A stretch of 64,000 nucleotides of DNA from Chitinophaga deserti (GCF_003149455.1 NZ_QFFK01000003.1:558001-622000), one strand, 5' to 3'. Positions 45,428 to 55,992 are shown, numbered from the stretch's first letter. Numbers and translations are program-made. The notes: a model not told the origin generated them from the letters alone.

Positions 45428-47020
45428 TTACCTGTCCAGCACTATGATCTTGAAGGTGCGTACCAGCCTGCCTGTTGACCGGTCGTAGAACACGAGAACA
45501 TATTGCCCCTTCGCCAGGTTATTCACATGAATCGTACGTTCTCCTTCAATGTTATACTGGTTCATCACCTGCCCTACCGAGCTTACAATCTGCATCAGGA
45601 GGTTCGACTGTACACCCCGTACCCTCACCTGGAAGGTACCGTAGTTGGGGTTGGGGAATACTTCCAGCTTAAGGAATGGCGGCACTTCACGAATCTCCGA
45701 TACGCTCTCACGCCCGTTGCGGGACACTGCCCTGATGCGGTAATAACTCCAGCCATCGTAATTGTTAGGATCCACATACTTGTAATCCAGCCGCGTGTTA
45801 ATATTACCGCCGGGTGCCATGGAAAACAGCTCTCCCACTTTCACAAAGCCCGTATCCTTATCCAATCGCCGCTCTATAATGAACTTCTCATTATTCAGCT
45901 CACGCGCTACCGACCACTCCAGCTGCACGAGCGATTCGTTGATGCGGTAAGCGTTAAATACAATAAAAACAGCAGGTGCATACGGCCCATACAACACAGA
46001 AGCCTTGGTAAAGTATTCGTTATTCCTGATACCGGTATTGAACCGGCGTACGTGCATGGTTGCATTTCTCAGTGTGCCCGTAGTAGTGATGTTGCCCGCA
46101 GTGGGGAAAGCTTCCGGCTCCACATAATCCCAGGCATTGTTCAGGAAGCGGGTTACGTAGGAGGTGGAACGCCAGGTGCTGTAATCACGGCCCTCGTCTT
46201 TATCCATGTGCTGGAGGGTGAGGCGCGTGTCCGCAGCATCCGTACGCCCGCGGGCAATGTTCCAGGTCTTATTCGTAAAGTCCAGTTTATTTACCGTACC
46301 CGAAATAGCATATTGATAAACACTGTCAAACACCCGGGCGCGGAAATCATCTGCCGGACCATTATACTCTACCTGGAAAGGTGCATATCCCGTCACGGAT
46401 GAACCGATGGGGAATACCACCTTACCATCTGATCCTTTCACCTGCTCACGGTACAGGAAACCACCCGCAATGGCAGCCCCCGTGATAATAAAAGACCGTT
46501 CGCTATAGCCTGTAATCTGTCCGGGGTTACCATTCCCTACCACAAGGTTCCACCCGTTGAGGAACAAGTGGCCGGTAGTGAAATTAAGGGTATGGCGTAT
46601 TTTAAGATCCGTGAGGTCGGACATGAGCAGCCCCAGCGGATTATTGATATCGATGTTTGGAAAAGATGCGCCCATTTTGCTCACGGCATTAAAGCCGCCG
46701 AACACCTGTTGCGAACCCTGATCGCCGTATAGTGGATTGATCCCCGTAAACCGGAAAACTCCGCCCTTGCCGGTAAGTCCGTTGGCACTTTCGTCGGGCA
46801 TGGAAGCCCCGGAACCATTGTTCCATGATTTGCCGAAGAAGTTAATGACTGCATTTGGCTTTGAACCAATTGCCCCGTTGTTTAACACATTCCCATAAAT
46901 ACTGAAAGATTCTTCGGGATTTACCTGCAAACGCTCTCCCGGTGCGACGTACACACCCTGTTGCGCTTTCGAGAGGAAAGGCAGAAGAAGTAAAGCGATG
47001 ATGGTTAAATGGCGTTTCAT
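45428..47020 (-). CDS. Exported beta-rich protein with type IX secretion C-terminal sorting domain
   Basis: Protein of 530 aa. A signal peptide (about 1-19, ending SKAQ) is followed by a beta-rich body that includes a segment typical of large Bacteroidota surface proteins (GGFNAVSKMGASFPNIDINNP) and a fibronectin-like part (about 345-440). The last about 80 residues, beginning KLEVFPNPNYGTFQVRV and ending in a short basic strand, are a T9SS type A sorting domain, so it should be exported to the surface or medium through the T9SS; PorW is encoded at 8.1 kb. It is the last gene of a leftward trio of exported proteins. Confidence 0.85.
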   Translation of the reverse strand: MKRHLTIIALLLLPFLSKAQQGVYVAPGERLQVNPEESFSIYGNVLNNGAIGSKPNAVINFFGKSWNNGSGASMPDESANGLTGKGGVFRFTGINPLYGDQGSQQVFGGFNAVSKMGASFPNIDINNPLGLLMSDLTDLKIRHTLNFTTGHLFLNGWNLVVGNGNPGQITGYSERSFIITGAAIAGGFLYREQVKGSDGKVVFPIGSSVTGYAPFQVEYNGPADDFRARVFDSVYQYAISGTVNKLDFTNKTWNIARGRTDAADTRLTLQHMDKDEGRDYSTWRSTSYVTRFLNNAWDYVEPEAFPTAGNITTTGTLRNATMHVRRFNTGIRNNEYFTKASVLYGPYAPAVFIVFNAYRINESLVQLEWSVARELNNEKFIIERRLDKDTGFVKVGELFSMAPGGNINTRLDYKYVDPNNYDGWSYYRIRAVSRNGRESVSEIREVPPFLKLEVFPNPNYGTFQVRVRGVQSNLLMQIVSSVGQVMNQYNIEGERTIHVNNLAKGQYVLVFYDRSTGRLVRTFKIIVLDR

Positions 47021-47033
47021 GGGTTCAATAGTT

Positions 47034-48644
47034 CTATTTGCTGATTACAATCCAGTTGGTGGCTGTAGCCTGCTGCAACATACAGAATGCACCAGTTTCT
47101 GTGGCCGACAATGTGACACTGGCAGCGCCATCAATTGTACCTCCGGAAGCATTAACCGTATAGGTACGCGCGATGCCCACCGTGGCACGTCTAACCTTGA
47201 AAATGATAATTCTTCCGATCTGATTTACACCGGTTGTTAATGTTAGCGTAAATGCGGCATCACTGATACCGGAAATTGTATAATCATTCGCCAGTATAGT
47301 ATATGCACCAGTAATAGATTTGATGTTCGCAATCACCATTCCCTGCATACGCAACCTTCCTTCCACCCGCATAGAGTCTTTCACTGCCGCATCTTTCTCA
47401 AAAGTAGCTGTGCTTGTACCTCGAAGTGTTCCATCGATAGTGACAGGTCCGTGCGCACTGATATTTCCATCACCATGAAGTCGTAGTCTGGCTACATTGT
47501 TCGTACTGAATACAAGGTTCCGGTTGTTGATCATGTTAAAGTTCAAACTATCCGTTCCGATCATCTGTCCTCCGAACTGAATAGTAGCCGGGTGACTGAT
47601 AAACTTCTGCCATTCCGCCACAGGGAGATTAGCCATAGAGTTTCCCCGGAAGTATGCGTTATGATCATTCAGGTTAAACTGCCCGAAGTATCCGCCGCCT
47701 ACAGTTTGCAGCATCATGCTGAACCATGCGCCCTCATTGGGGATGGGGTTAGTGGGAGCTCCCAGTACGTCGGTTTGAAAAACTCCGCTGCCCTGGCTTA
47801 AGTAACCATTATAATCACGTATTACCTCACCTTCTCCGGCACCTAAGGTGGTTGCATAGTACATCGGTAACCCGCTGCGTTGCTTTCCGGTTATGATCCA
47901 TTCCGCTCCATTACTGACCAGGCGTAAACTGTAGCCCGGTGCAATGGACAATGTAGGCGAGGCACTGTTCTGACCACGTACGGTATAGGCAGTGAAATTT
48001 ACATTCGCCGTACCATATGCCACCACTTCAATCGCCCGTCCTTTATAAGTGGCAGGATTCTGTAGTACGAAGTTGGCAGCTGTGGTATTGTTCATAATAA
48101 CCACACTGTTGGTATCTGCCATTGTAAAGTTCCCTGTTCCCACCACCACGTTGGTAGCGGTTGATCCGTTTACATGCAGGTGCGAATGCGGCAAAGTTGT
48201 GTTGATACCGATCTTACGATCGGCAGCGATGCGGGCGGCTTCAGTTCCGTTGGTTTTGAAGATGAGCGGCTGGGCATTGTTGGTACCCAAATAATGTATA
48301 GCGGGGTTGATGGATAAATTGCCGGTCGTCTGCCAACCATCGGAGTCGGTATCGCGCATTGCTTTCCATGCGCCGTTAGAGCGGATGTAAACTTTATTTT
48401 CTGTGAGATTATATACCATCATCCCCTGCGATGCAGTGTCGAGAGGTTTGGCGGTAAGCGCCATAGATGTGACGCGGGGCAGCAGCAGGCCCTTGCGGGA
48501 ACTTTCAAGTTCCAGTATCGCATCTCCACGGGTAACTACGGGGTTACCACCGAGTTTAGCCTGGGCTTGTGCATCGTGCCACGAAAGAAGTGTGGCGAAG
48601 AAGAGTGATGCGGTGATGCTGCAAAGAGAGAAAGATAACTTCAT
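47034..48644 (-). CDS. Exported fibre-like protein with GLLLPR N-terminal motif (536 aa)
   Basis: A signal peptide (about 1-27) is followed by LGGNPVVTRGDAILELESSR and then KGLLLPRV, the N-terminal signature shared with the next upstream protein and seen in many Bacteroidota tail-fibre-like surface proteins. A short beta domain (GMMVYNLTENKVYIRSNGAWKAM) and long low-complexity beta repeats follow. The C-terminal about 90 residues (ITGAYTILANDYTISGI) are a compact domain also present in modified form in the partner. No enzymatic motif is seen. It ends 13 nt before the T9SS protein start, so the two genes are co-transcribed. Confidence 0.75.
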   Translation of the reverse strand: MKLSFSLCSITASLFFATLLSWHDAQAQAKLGGNPVVTRGDAILELESSRKGLLLPRVTSMALTAKPLDTASQGMMVYNLTENKVYIRSNGAWKAMRDTDSDGWQTTGNLSINPAIHYLGTNNAQPLIFKTNGTEAARIAADRKIGINTTLPHSHLHVNGSTATNVVVGTGNFTMADTNSVVIMNNTTAANFVLQNPATYKGRAIEVVAYGTANVNFTAYTVRGQNSASPTLSIAPGYSLRLVSNGAEWIITGKQRSGLPMYYATTLGAGEGEVIRDYNGYLSQGSGVFQTDVLGAPTNPIPNEGAWFSMMLQTVGGGYFGQFNLNDHNAYFRGNSMANLPVAEWQKFISHPATIQFGGQMIGTDSLNFNMINNRNLVFSTNNVARLRLHGDGNISAHGPVTIDGTLRGTSTATFEKDAAVKDSMRVEGRLRMQGMVIANIKSITGAYTILANDYTISGISDAAFTLTLTTGVNQIGRIIIFKVRRATVGIARTYTVNASGGTIDGAASVTLSATETGAFCMLQQATATNWIVISK

Positions 48645-48709
48645 AACGGCAGGATTAGATTATAAAGGAACGGCAGCGGTAGCCACCGTTCCTTTCAATC
48701 AAATATCTA

Positions 48710-50512
48710 TTACATGATAGACCTGGCTACAGCGTGCCATTCGGTACCATCGGAAATTACAGTTACAGTTGAGTTGGGTTCACCGATCTCTACCGCAGCA
48801 CGGCCACTGATGGTTCCGCCACCGGTTGCTTTAATAGCGATGATGGCAAATTCTCCGGCAACGCGCTCTACCCTTCTGATGTGGTAGATACGGTTTTTCA
48901 CGGTTGAAGCAGCGGGCAGGAAGATCTCAGTGATCGGGTCTGGTGCACTACCGTCGCCGGAAGTAGCACATTTAACGATCACCATATAATCGTTCGCATC
49001 CAGCGTATAGGTGCCGATAGGCGCTACTTTGAACGGAACGGACATAGAACCGTTAAGGTTCAGTTTGGAGGTAGATACTGCACTGCCACCAATGTTCAGC
49101 GTATCATCGATGGTTTTAGTACCATTGATTGTCTGAGGCAAAGTAGTGATAATACCACCAGCAGTTGCGCTTGCATCCGGAACATTGAAAGTTACGGTAT
49201 TGGGTGAAGACACAATGCTAAAGCCATCACCGGTTTTCCCTGTAGCAAAGGTTACGTTACCCGTGGTAGTTTCTGCAGTTACCGGGGTAGGTACTCCGGG
49301 GAGCGCAATACCACCGATACCTTTCAGGCCATGAGCCGGCAGCTCCAAAGTTTCCAGGTTATAGTTGTTGTCCGGGTTCAACACTGCTAAATGGTAAGTA
49401 GCAGGTGCTGCTGTGCTGTAGGCTACAGGGTTTGCAAAAGTCAGTGCAGCTTCCAGCGTAGTGTTACCTTTAAGGGTAGAAGTTCCGTTAACGGTTGTAT
49501 TACCGGTAACTGTAGTATTACCTGTAATTGCCGCATCACCGGTTACATTCAGATTGTCAGCAAAGGTCTTATTGCCTTTGAACGTCTGATTCCCGATAGT
49601 AACGATACCGCCGTGTGTTTCTGAAGCTTCTACGAGGTGAAGTACCAGTTTACCTTCATCGGCACCAGTCAGGCGCTCGATATAGGCACCTTTAGCGCCA
49701 CCTACTGCCCCCGTAACTACGTCACCGATTGTGATCCCGGTTGCGGAAGTAATAGTCTGCAGTTTATTCCAGTCAGCAATGGTCATAAAACCATATTGCT
49801 GTCCAACAGCACCAGTCATAACCGGAAGTTTCACATCCAGTGTTCCTGCAGGAGCAGTGGGAGGAGCTACCAGCGACGCTACCAGCGCTGTATTATCAGG
49901 GGTAACCGTCAGCGTTACATCACCTTTCAGGTTATTCAGGGCGGTTACTGAAGTCAGAGAGAGATTTTTCTTCTGGATAAGACCATCTGCACCAATCATC
50001 ACCACATCATTCACGCCGACTGCAGCAACAGGAACGTTCGCGTAGGGGATGGTGATGTTACCGTTCGTAGCACTGAACTGCATTACAGGGTTGCTGTTGG
50101 CACGCAGCGACAGGGGAACGTTGCCTATGGTACCAAACCAGTCGGTAGCAGCAAGCCCGTCGTTACCATTGATTTTCCAGGGGCCGTTACCACCAGCGTC
50201 TCCGGCCATTTTGGTCCAGTTTGCATCGGTAGTACCCACTGCAGTTTTCACATAAAAACCTTCTCCTCTGGGATCAGCACCTGATTTCAGATATACCACC
50301 ATACCGGGGGTAGCATTGCGATTCTTGAGGATTGTAAAACCTGCGGCATCGAGGCGGGGCAGCAAAAGGCCCTTGCGGTTACTCTCCAGTTCAAGGATGG
50401 CGTTGGCATTCACTGTTGCCGGATCTCCACCAATCTTGACCTGTGCTTTCACACTTTCGTAAGAAAGAAATAATACGAGCGTAAAGCCCGCTATACGTAG
50501 CGACTTTCTCAT
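48710..50512 (-). CDS. Exported fibre-like protein with GLLLPR motif and TGNTTV repeats (600 aa)
   Basis: The start at 50512 gives a signal peptide (MRKSLRIAGFTLVLF...ESVKAQ); an in-frame ATG at 50632 adds 40 residues that mask it. The mature N-terminus repeats the partner's signature (IGGDPATVNANAILELESNR, KGLLLPRL). Around 360-395 lies a run of six- to seven-residue repeats (TGNTTVTGNTTVNGTSTLKG), the pattern of short beta-helical or trimeric fibre shafts. The C-terminal domain (about 510-600) is related to that of the 536-aa protein (IGTYTLDANDYMVIVKC). Probable surface fibre or adhesin. Confidence 0.75.
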   Translation of the reverse strand: MRKSLRIAGFTLVLFLSYESVKAQVKIGGDPATVNANAILELESNRKGLLLPRLDAAGFTILKNRNATPGMVVYLKSGADPRGEGFYVKTAVGTTDANWTKMAGDAGGNGPWKINGNDGLAATDWFGTIGNVPLSLRANSNPVMQFSATNGNITIPYANVPVAAVGVNDVVMIGADGLIQKKNLSLTSVTALNNLKGDVTLTVTPDNTALVASLVAPPTAPAGTLDVKLPVMTGAVGQQYGFMTIADWNKLQTITSATGITIGDVVTGAVGGAKGAYIERLTGADEGKLVLHLVEASETHGGIVTIGNQTFKGNKTFADNLNVTGDAAITGNTTVTGNTTVNGTSTLKGNTTLEAALTFANPVAYSTAAPATYHLAVLNPDNNYNLETLELPAHGLKGIGGIALPGVPTPVTAETTTGNVTFATGKTGDGFSIVSSPNTVTFNVPDASATAGGIITTLPQTINGTKTIDDTLNIGGSAVSTSKLNLNGSMSVPFKVAPIGTYTLDANDYMVIVKCATSGDGSAPDPITEIFLPAASTVKNRIYHIRRVERVAGEFAIIAIKATGGGTISGRAAVEIGEPNSTVTVISDGTEWHAVARSIM

Positions 50513-50735
50513 AGGTAAAAAGGTTAAATAAAATATACGTTTATAGAGATGAATTTGAAAAAACAAGTCCGGTAATGTGTGATACGATCCATGATAAAAT
50601 GGACAAATTGCTAATCTGCCACAAACATACATATAGTTTTTGATTAATACGTTTAATCTATAATGTTTTTTATTTAATAAATATGTAATGTGAGATGAAT
50701 AAATAATAGCTGGTTGATTATCAGCTTATGGCATA

Positions 50736-50766
50736 AAAAAAGCTGCCGGCTTGTGGCCGGCAGCTT
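50736..50766 (-). terminator. Terminator of clpC
   Basis: AGCTGCCGGC and GCCGGCAGCT form a perfect 10-bp stem with a 5-nt loop; on the minus strand seven T follow. It lies 25 nt past the clpC stop. Confidence 0.92.
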
Positions 50767-50790
50767 GTATAAAGACTATTTTTTTATTCG

Positions 50791-53322
50791 TTAAGCTTCA
50801 GACTTTTCTGATTTGCTTTTAGAAGGATTCTTCAGGGAGAAGACCAGTTTCTGATTTTCCTTATCGAGATCCGCGATGAGGATATCCCCATTGTGGATGC
50901 TCATGTTGAGGATTTCTTCCGCCAGGGGATCTTCCAGGTATTTCTGGATGGCCCTGTGCAGCGGACGGGCACCAAACTGTTGATCATAACCTTTCTCTGC
51001 AAGGAAGCCTTTGGCTTCGTCGGTCAGTTCCAGGCTGAAGCCCAGGTTCTGCAGACGGGCCAGTACTCCTTTCATGGTGATATCAATAATGGTGTAGATA
51101 TCATCTTTGCTGAGGGAGTTGAAGATGATCACATCATCGATACGGTTCAGGAACTCGGGAGAGAACGTACGTTTCAGTGCTTTTTCAATTACCGCTTTGG
51201 TGTTCTCTTCTTCATTCACCACACGGTTACCGGTAGTGAAGCCCACGCCTGCTCCGAAGTCTTTCAACTGGCGCACCCCAATATTGGAGGTCATGATAAT
51301 CAGCGTGTTCTTGAAGTCTACTTTACGTCCCAGACCGTCTGTAAGGATACCGTCGTCCAGCACCTGCAGGAGGATATTATAGATATCCGGATGCGCTTTC
51401 TCGATTTCGTCGAGCAGGATCACGGAGTAAGGTTTGCGGCGCACTTTCTCAGTGAGCTGTCCGCCTTCTTCATATCCCACATATCCCGGAGGCGCACCGA
51501 TCAGGCGGCTTACAGAGAATTTCTCCATGTATTCCGACATATCGATACGGATGAGCGCGTCTTCCGAATCAAACATGTAACGGGCAAGGGCTTTAGCCAG
51601 CTCGGTTTTACCGACACCGGTGGGGCCCAGGAAGATGAAGGTACCGATAGGCTTCTTCGGGTCTTTCAGGCCTACGCGGTTACGCTGGATGGCCTTGGTG
51701 ACCTTGGAGATAGCTTCGGCCTGTCCTACTACGGCAGACTTCAGATCTTCGCCCATGCGGCGGAGCTTTTCGTTTTCGGCCTGCACCATCCGTTTAACGG
51801 GGATGCCGGTCATCATGCTCACCACTTCAGCGATAGCCTCTTCGTCGATCGGGTAGCGCTTATGCTTTACTTCTTCTTCCCACACGGCTTTGGCCTTTTC
51901 GAGGTCTTCACCGAGTTTCTTTTCAGTATCGCGGAGTGCTGCAGCCTCTTCGAAGCGCTGGCTTTTTACGACTTTATTCTTTTCCTGCTTGATGTCTTCG
52001 ATCTGTTTTTCCAGGTCGAGGATATTTTGCGGAACGTTGATGTTTTTAAGATGGACGCGTGCGCCAACTTCATCGAGCACGTCGATGGCTTTGTCGGGCA
52101 GCAGGCGGTCGGTCATATACCGGTCGCTGAGTTTCACACATGCATCGATCGCGTCATCGGTGTAGGATACGTTGTGGTATTCTTCGTAACGCGGTTTGAT
52201 GTTGTTGAGGATCTGGATGGTTTCTTCCACGGTTGGAGGATCTACCATTACCTTCTGGAACCGGCGGTCGAGCGCACCATCTTTTTCGATGTACATACGG
52301 TATTCATCCAGGGTGGATGCACCGATGCATTGGAGCTCGCCTCTTGCGAGGGCTGGTTTGAAGATATTGGAAGCGTCCAGCGAACCTGAAGCACCACCTG
52401 CGCCAACGATTGTGTGAATCTCGTCGATGAACAGGATTACATCACGGTTCTTTTCCAGCTCGTTCATGATGGCCTTCATCCTTTCCTCGAACTGGCCACG
52501 GTATTTGGTACCGGCCACGAGGGCAGCAAGGTCGAGGCTAACCACACGTTTGTCGAACAGCACGCGGGAAACTTTGCGCTGAACGATGCGGAGGGCGAGG
52601 CCTTCCACGATGGCGGTTTTACCAACACCCGGCTCACCGATAAGGATGGGGTTGTTCTTTTTACGGCGGGAAAGAATCTGCGAAACGCGTTCAATTTCCT
52701 TTTCACGGCCTACGATAGGATCGAGGCTGTTGCTTTCGGCGAGCTTCGTAATGTCGCGGCCGAAGTTATCGAGAACGGGAGTTTTCGACTTGGTATTAGT
52801 TTGCTTCTGTTTGGAAGCATAGCTTTTGCGTTCGTCTTCGAACTCCTCTTCTCCGGGGTCATCGAATTCCGCTTTCGGATCTGCAGATTTTACGAAGCCC
52901 AGTTCGTTTTTAAAAGTATCGTAGTCCACGTCAAATTGTTGAAGGATTTGCGTACAAACGTTTTCTTTATTCTTGAGGATGGATAGCATCAGGTGCTCTG
53001 TTTCCACGGTGGGACTTTTCAGTGCCTTTGCCTCCAGCACGGTTACCCGGATCACTTTCTCTGCCTGGCGGGTCAGGGGTAGACTGTTGATGTTCGCAAT
53101 GTTCTTGCCCGTCTTATCTTTTATCGCCAACTCCACTTCCTTGCGTAACTCATACAGATCAACATTCAGCGCCTGTAAGATCTTTACAGCCGTTCCCTCA
53201 CCCTCACGTATAATACCCAGAAGCAGGTGTTCCGTACCGATAAAATCATTACCCAAGCGTAAAGCCTCCTCCCTGCTGAACGTAATGATCTCCTTTACTT
53301 GCGGTGAAAAATTCTGATCCAT
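50791..53322 (-). CDS. clpC: ATP-dependent Clp protease ATP-binding subunit ClpC
   Basis: AAA+ unfoldase of 843 aa. It has a double Clp-N domain (about 1-145), first AAA+ module with Walker A GEPGVGKT (about 220) and Walker [12 protein letters not shown], a UVR-type middle coil ([21 protein letters not shown], about 435-455), second AAA+ module with GPTGVGKT (about 556), and a C-terminal D2-small domain. The UVR motif marks ClpC rather than ClpA or ClpB. It feeds substrates to ClpP, which is not in the window. It is a single gene with its own terminator. Confidence 0.96.
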   Translation of the reverse strand: MDQNFSPQVKEIITFSREEALRLGNDFIGTEHLLLGIIREGEGTAVKILQALNVDLYELRKEVELAIKDKTGKNIANINSLPLTRQAEKVIRVTVLEAKALKSPTVETEHLMLSILKNKENVCTQILQQFDVDYDTFKNELGFVKSADPKAEFDDPGEEEFEDERKSYASKQKQTNTKSKTPVLDNFGRDITKLAESNSLDPIVGREKEIERVSQILSRRKKNNPILIGEPGVGKTAIVEGLALRIVQRKVSRVLFDKRVVSLDLAALVAGTKYRGQFEERMKAIMNELEKNRDVILFIDEIHTIVGAGGASGSLDASNIFKPALARGELQCIGASTLDEYRMYIEKDGALDRRFQKVMVDPPTVEETIQILNNIKPRYEEYHNVSYTDDAIDACVKLSDRYMTDRLLPDKAIDVLDEVGARVHLKNINVPQNILDLEKQIEDIKQEKNKVVKSQRFEEAAALRDTEKKLGEDLEKAKAVWEEEVKHKRYPIDEEAIAEVVSMMTGIPVKRMVQAENEKLRRMGEDLKSAVVGQAEAISKVTKAIQRNRVGLKDPKKPIGTFIFLGPTGVGKTELAKALARYMFDSEDALIRIDMSEYMEKFSVSRLIGAPPGYVGYEEGGQLTEKVRRKPYSVILLDEIEKAHPDIYNILLQVLDDGILTDGLGRKVDFKNTLIIMTSNIGVRQLKDFGAGVGFTTGNRVVNEEENTKAVIEKALKRTFSPEFLNRIDDVIIFNSLSKDDIYTIIDITMKGVLARLQNLGFSLELTDEAKGFLAEKGYDQQFGARPLHRAIQKYLEDPLAEEILNMSIHNGDILIADLDKENQKLVFSLKNPSKSKSEKSEA

Positions 53323-53579
53323 TGTTTGTTGATTTTGTTAAACCCTTACGGGGGCATGCTTATACAATATTACCAAATTAAATTGGATTTAGTTTTTATC
53401 CTTGCACATTATTGGTTAAGATTTACTTTTGCGCTGAAGGGCCTTGTGTGCTGAATATATCTACGAGAAGAGGGATGTTTACGATTGTATTTTTTACTTC
53501 CCCAGTTATGTTCTTCGACGGGTTTCCTTTTTGCCGAATCCTTTTTTTTATAATGTTTTTGAATGATAACATCCGCCTT

Positions 53580-53954
53580 ATGCAATTCAAAATTGATACC
53601 AAAGAAAAAATACTGATTTTTAGGCTGGAAGAAGCCAATCTGGATGCTAAAATGGCAGCGGAGCTTGAAAATGAAGTACTCCGCACCCCTGGCCTGGATG
53701 GTCTCAACCTCATACTGGACCTGCATTCCCTCCAATCCGCCGGCCCCGAAGCGCTCAAAGCCATATTTACAGTGTACCAGCACCGGTACGACAATGGCCT
53801 GTCTGCCGCCGTTACCGGACTTAACAAGGTTTTAACAGCCGAACTCTCCGCCCAATACCCCGAAATGCTCAACATCGTACCCACAGAGGCCGAAGCCATA
53901 GACATGGTGATGATGGAAAGCTTCGAACGCGAGCTGGACCTTGGCGATTTATAA
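53580..53954 (+). CDS. STAS-domain protein (anti-sigma factor antagonist type)
   Basis: Protein of 124 aa from the ATG at 53580; the frame is open to 53412, but the extra N-terminal 56 residues are unlike the family. The order MQFKIDTKEKILIFRLEEANLD (beta strands), LILDLHSLQSAGPEALKAIF with the Ser at the usual phospho-position, and a final helix match SpoIIAA-like STAS domains. Such proteins relay serine phosphorylation in partner switching, but no anti-sigma kinase or phosphatase is nearby. It is followed 17 nt later by RNase Z. Confidence 0.82.
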   Translation: MQFKIDTKEKILIFRLEEANLDAKMAAELENEVLRTPGLDGLNLILDLHSLQSAGPEALKAIFTVYQHRYDNGLSAAVTGLNKVLTAELSAQYPEMLNIVPTEAEAIDMVMMESFERELDLGDL

Positions 53955-53971
53955 TTCACTATTTTCGGAAT

Positions 53972-54880
53972 ATGTTTGCGGTCACCATACTTGGCAATAA
54001 CTCGGCCATCCCCACACCAGAGCGGCATCCCACCGCCCAGGTGCTCACCTACAACGATCAGCTCATGCTGATCGATTGTGGCGAAGGCACCCAAACCCAG
54101 CTGGCCAGATATAAAGTCCGCCGGGGTAAAATCCGCTATATTTTCATCAGCCACCTCCATGGCGACCATTATTTCGGCCTTATCGGGCTCATTAACAGCA
54201 TGAGCCTCCTCGGTCGTACAGAGCCGCTCACCCTGTTTGGCCCTCCCGGCCTATGGGAAATCATCGAACTCCAGCTGCTCCATGCCGCTACCACCCTGCG
54301 GTTCGAACTGCAGTTCATCCCCCTCACGCCGGAATCCGCCGGAGTCATCCTGCGCGATAAAGACATGGAAGTTAGCTGTTTCCCTACCCGACACCGCATC
54401 CCCTGCTACGGCTTTTCTTTCAGCATTCAACGCCGCAAACGCCGGATCATCCCGGAACAGGCCCGTGCATATGAAATACCTTCCGCTTTCTTCACCCGCC
54501 TCTCCGAAGGCGACGACTATGAACGGAAAGACGGTACCATCGTACGCAACGACTGGGTAACCCTGCCTCCTCTCCGCGCCCGGAAATACGTATACTGTGC
54601 CGACAGCATTTACGACGAAGACCTCATCCCCCATATGCAGGATGCCGATATGGTTTATCACGAAACCACCTACCTCCACGACCTGGTACAGCGCGCGGCA
54701 GACCGCTTCCACAGCACCACCGTGCAGGCTGCTACCCTTGCATGTAAAGCTGCTGCCAGAAGATTGCTGATCGGGCACTTCTCATCTAAATACACTGAAC
54801 TACAGCCTTTCCTCGACGAATGCATTCCCGTATTCCCCCAAACCGAACTGGCCCTGGAAGGAACCACTTATATCATCTAG
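53972..54880 (+). CDS. rnz: Ribonuclease Z (tRNA 3' endonuclease)
   Basis: Metallo-beta-lactamase-fold enzyme of 302 aa that trims tRNA precursors at the 3' end. The zinc motif is SHLHGDHYFGL (about 59-69), preceded by IDCGEGTQTQL (the PxKxRN-type loop is replaced by the GEGTQ motif), with further ligands in FPTRHRIPCYG, CADSIYD, HETTY and GHFSSKY. It probably forms a homodimer. It is co-oriented with the STAS gene, a pairing that recurs in Bacteroidota. Confidence 0.94.
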   Translation: MFAVTILGNNSAIPTPERHPTAQVLTYNDQLMLIDCGEGTQTQLARYKVRRGKIRYIFISHLHGDHYFGLIGLINSMSLLGRTEPLTLFGPPGLWEIIELQLLHAATTLRFELQFIPLTPESAGVILRDKDMEVSCFPTRHRIPCYGFSFSIQRRKRRIIPEQARAYEIPSAFFTRLSEGDDYERKDGTIVRNDWVTLPPLRARKYVYCADSIYDEDLIPHMQDADMVYHETTYLHDLVQRAADRFHSTTVQAATLACKAAARRLLIGHFSSKYTELQPFLDECIPVFPQTELALEGTTYII

Positions 54881-54991
54881 ATAAGCAATACATTAAAATA
54901 TAATATAATGATATAGTCAATACCTAAAATGGTGTATTGCAGGGGAAATTACATGCTGGTATCTTTAAGCATTAATAATTTTTCCTATAAC

Positions 54992-55813
54992 ATGAAACAC
55001 GCAGCACTAATCGTATTGTCCCTGTGCCTTGGTTCCACTGCAATGGCACAGCAGTACAGCAATGTAACCGACAGCACCGCCATCGTTGACAAGCCTCGTC
55101 AAAAAGAAGCAGGAATGTATCGCAACATTCTGAAAACCAACCTCTCCAGTATTGCACTCAACAATTACAGCCTTACCTATGAGCGCATGCTTACCCGCAA
55201 GATCTCCGCATCCCTGGGTTACCGCTACATGCCTAAAGGCGCACTTTCAAAAAGCATGCTGGGAGAGAAAGTAATGGATTATGTGAAGGAAGACGGGGAT
55301 GATGACCTGCAAAACCAGCTGGACAAGCTGGAGATGAGCGGCGGCGCCCTCACTGCCGAGTTCCGCATCTACACCGGCAGCCGTCCGGGTGCTAAGGGCT
55401 TCTATGCGGGCATTTATGGCCGTTACAGCAACTTTAAGTACAATTTCCCCTACGATTTCGAGAAGCCCGATAACACCACCACCCTTGTACCCCTCAACGG
55501 TAAAAGCAGCGGTATCGGCGGCGGACTTATCCTCGGCGGACAATTCATGATCGCCAAACGTGTGGTGGTAGACCTCTACATCATCGGTGCCCATTATGGT
55601 AAAATGACCGGCAAGGTGGAAGGTCTCACCGACCTCAGTGACCTGGATGAAGCCGACCGTACGGAGCTGAAAAATGAGCTGGAAGAACTAATTGAAATCG
55701 GAGGTGAAAAAAACATCACTGCCGATGTAAGGAATGATGGTGTTAGGGCAGACATCAAAATGCCCTTCCTTGGCGTTCGCGGCCTCGGACTTACCATAGG
55801 TTTCGCCTTTTGA
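54992..55813 (+). CDS. DUF3575-like outer-membrane beta-barrel protein
   Basis: Protein of 273 aa from the ATG at 54992, which opens a signal peptide ending near AMAQ; an upstream in-frame ATG at 54929 precedes a non-signal stretch. After a short linker, alternating hydrophobic strands (NILKTNLSSIALNNYSLTYERML, KISASLGYRYMP, AGIYGRYSNFKYNF, GGGLILGGQFMIAKRVVVDLYI) and the final LGLTIGFAF describe a small outer-membrane barrel of the DUF3575 kind. An Asp/Glu-rich insertion (DLSDLDEADRTELKNELEEL) sits before the last strands. Function unknown. Confidence 0.78.
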   Translation: MKHAALIVLSLCLGSTAMAQQYSNVTDSTAIVDKPRQKEAGMYRNILKTNLSSIALNNYSLTYERMLTRKISASLGYRYMPKGALSKSMLGEKVMDYVKEDGDDDLQNQLDKLEMSGGALTAEFRIYTGSRPGAKGFYAGIYGRYSNFKYNFPYDFEKPDNTTTLVPLNGKSSGIGGGLILGGQFMIAKRVVVDLYIIGAHYGKMTGKVEGLTDLSDLDEADRTELKNELEELIEIGGEKNITADVRNDGVRADIKMPFLGVRGLGLTIGFAF

Positions 55814-55845
55814 TCAGCACTTACCTGTAAAACCCTATACCTCCC

Positions 55846-55877
55846 GGGCCATCTCGCATAAAGAGATGGCCCTTTTT
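55846..55877 (+). terminator. Terminator of the DUF3575 gene
   Basis: GGGCCATCTC and GAGATGGCCC form a perfect 10-bp stem with a 7-nt loop, followed by TTTTT. Confidence 0.92.
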
Positions 55878-55992
55878 AATATTTTAACAGCAATTATCAC
55901 CAACCAAACTATTTCATGCCAAAATAGCATGATTTTTATGCAGACAACTGCTACCGGCTTATACATTTACACAGTTTGGGAGACAGTGCCCC

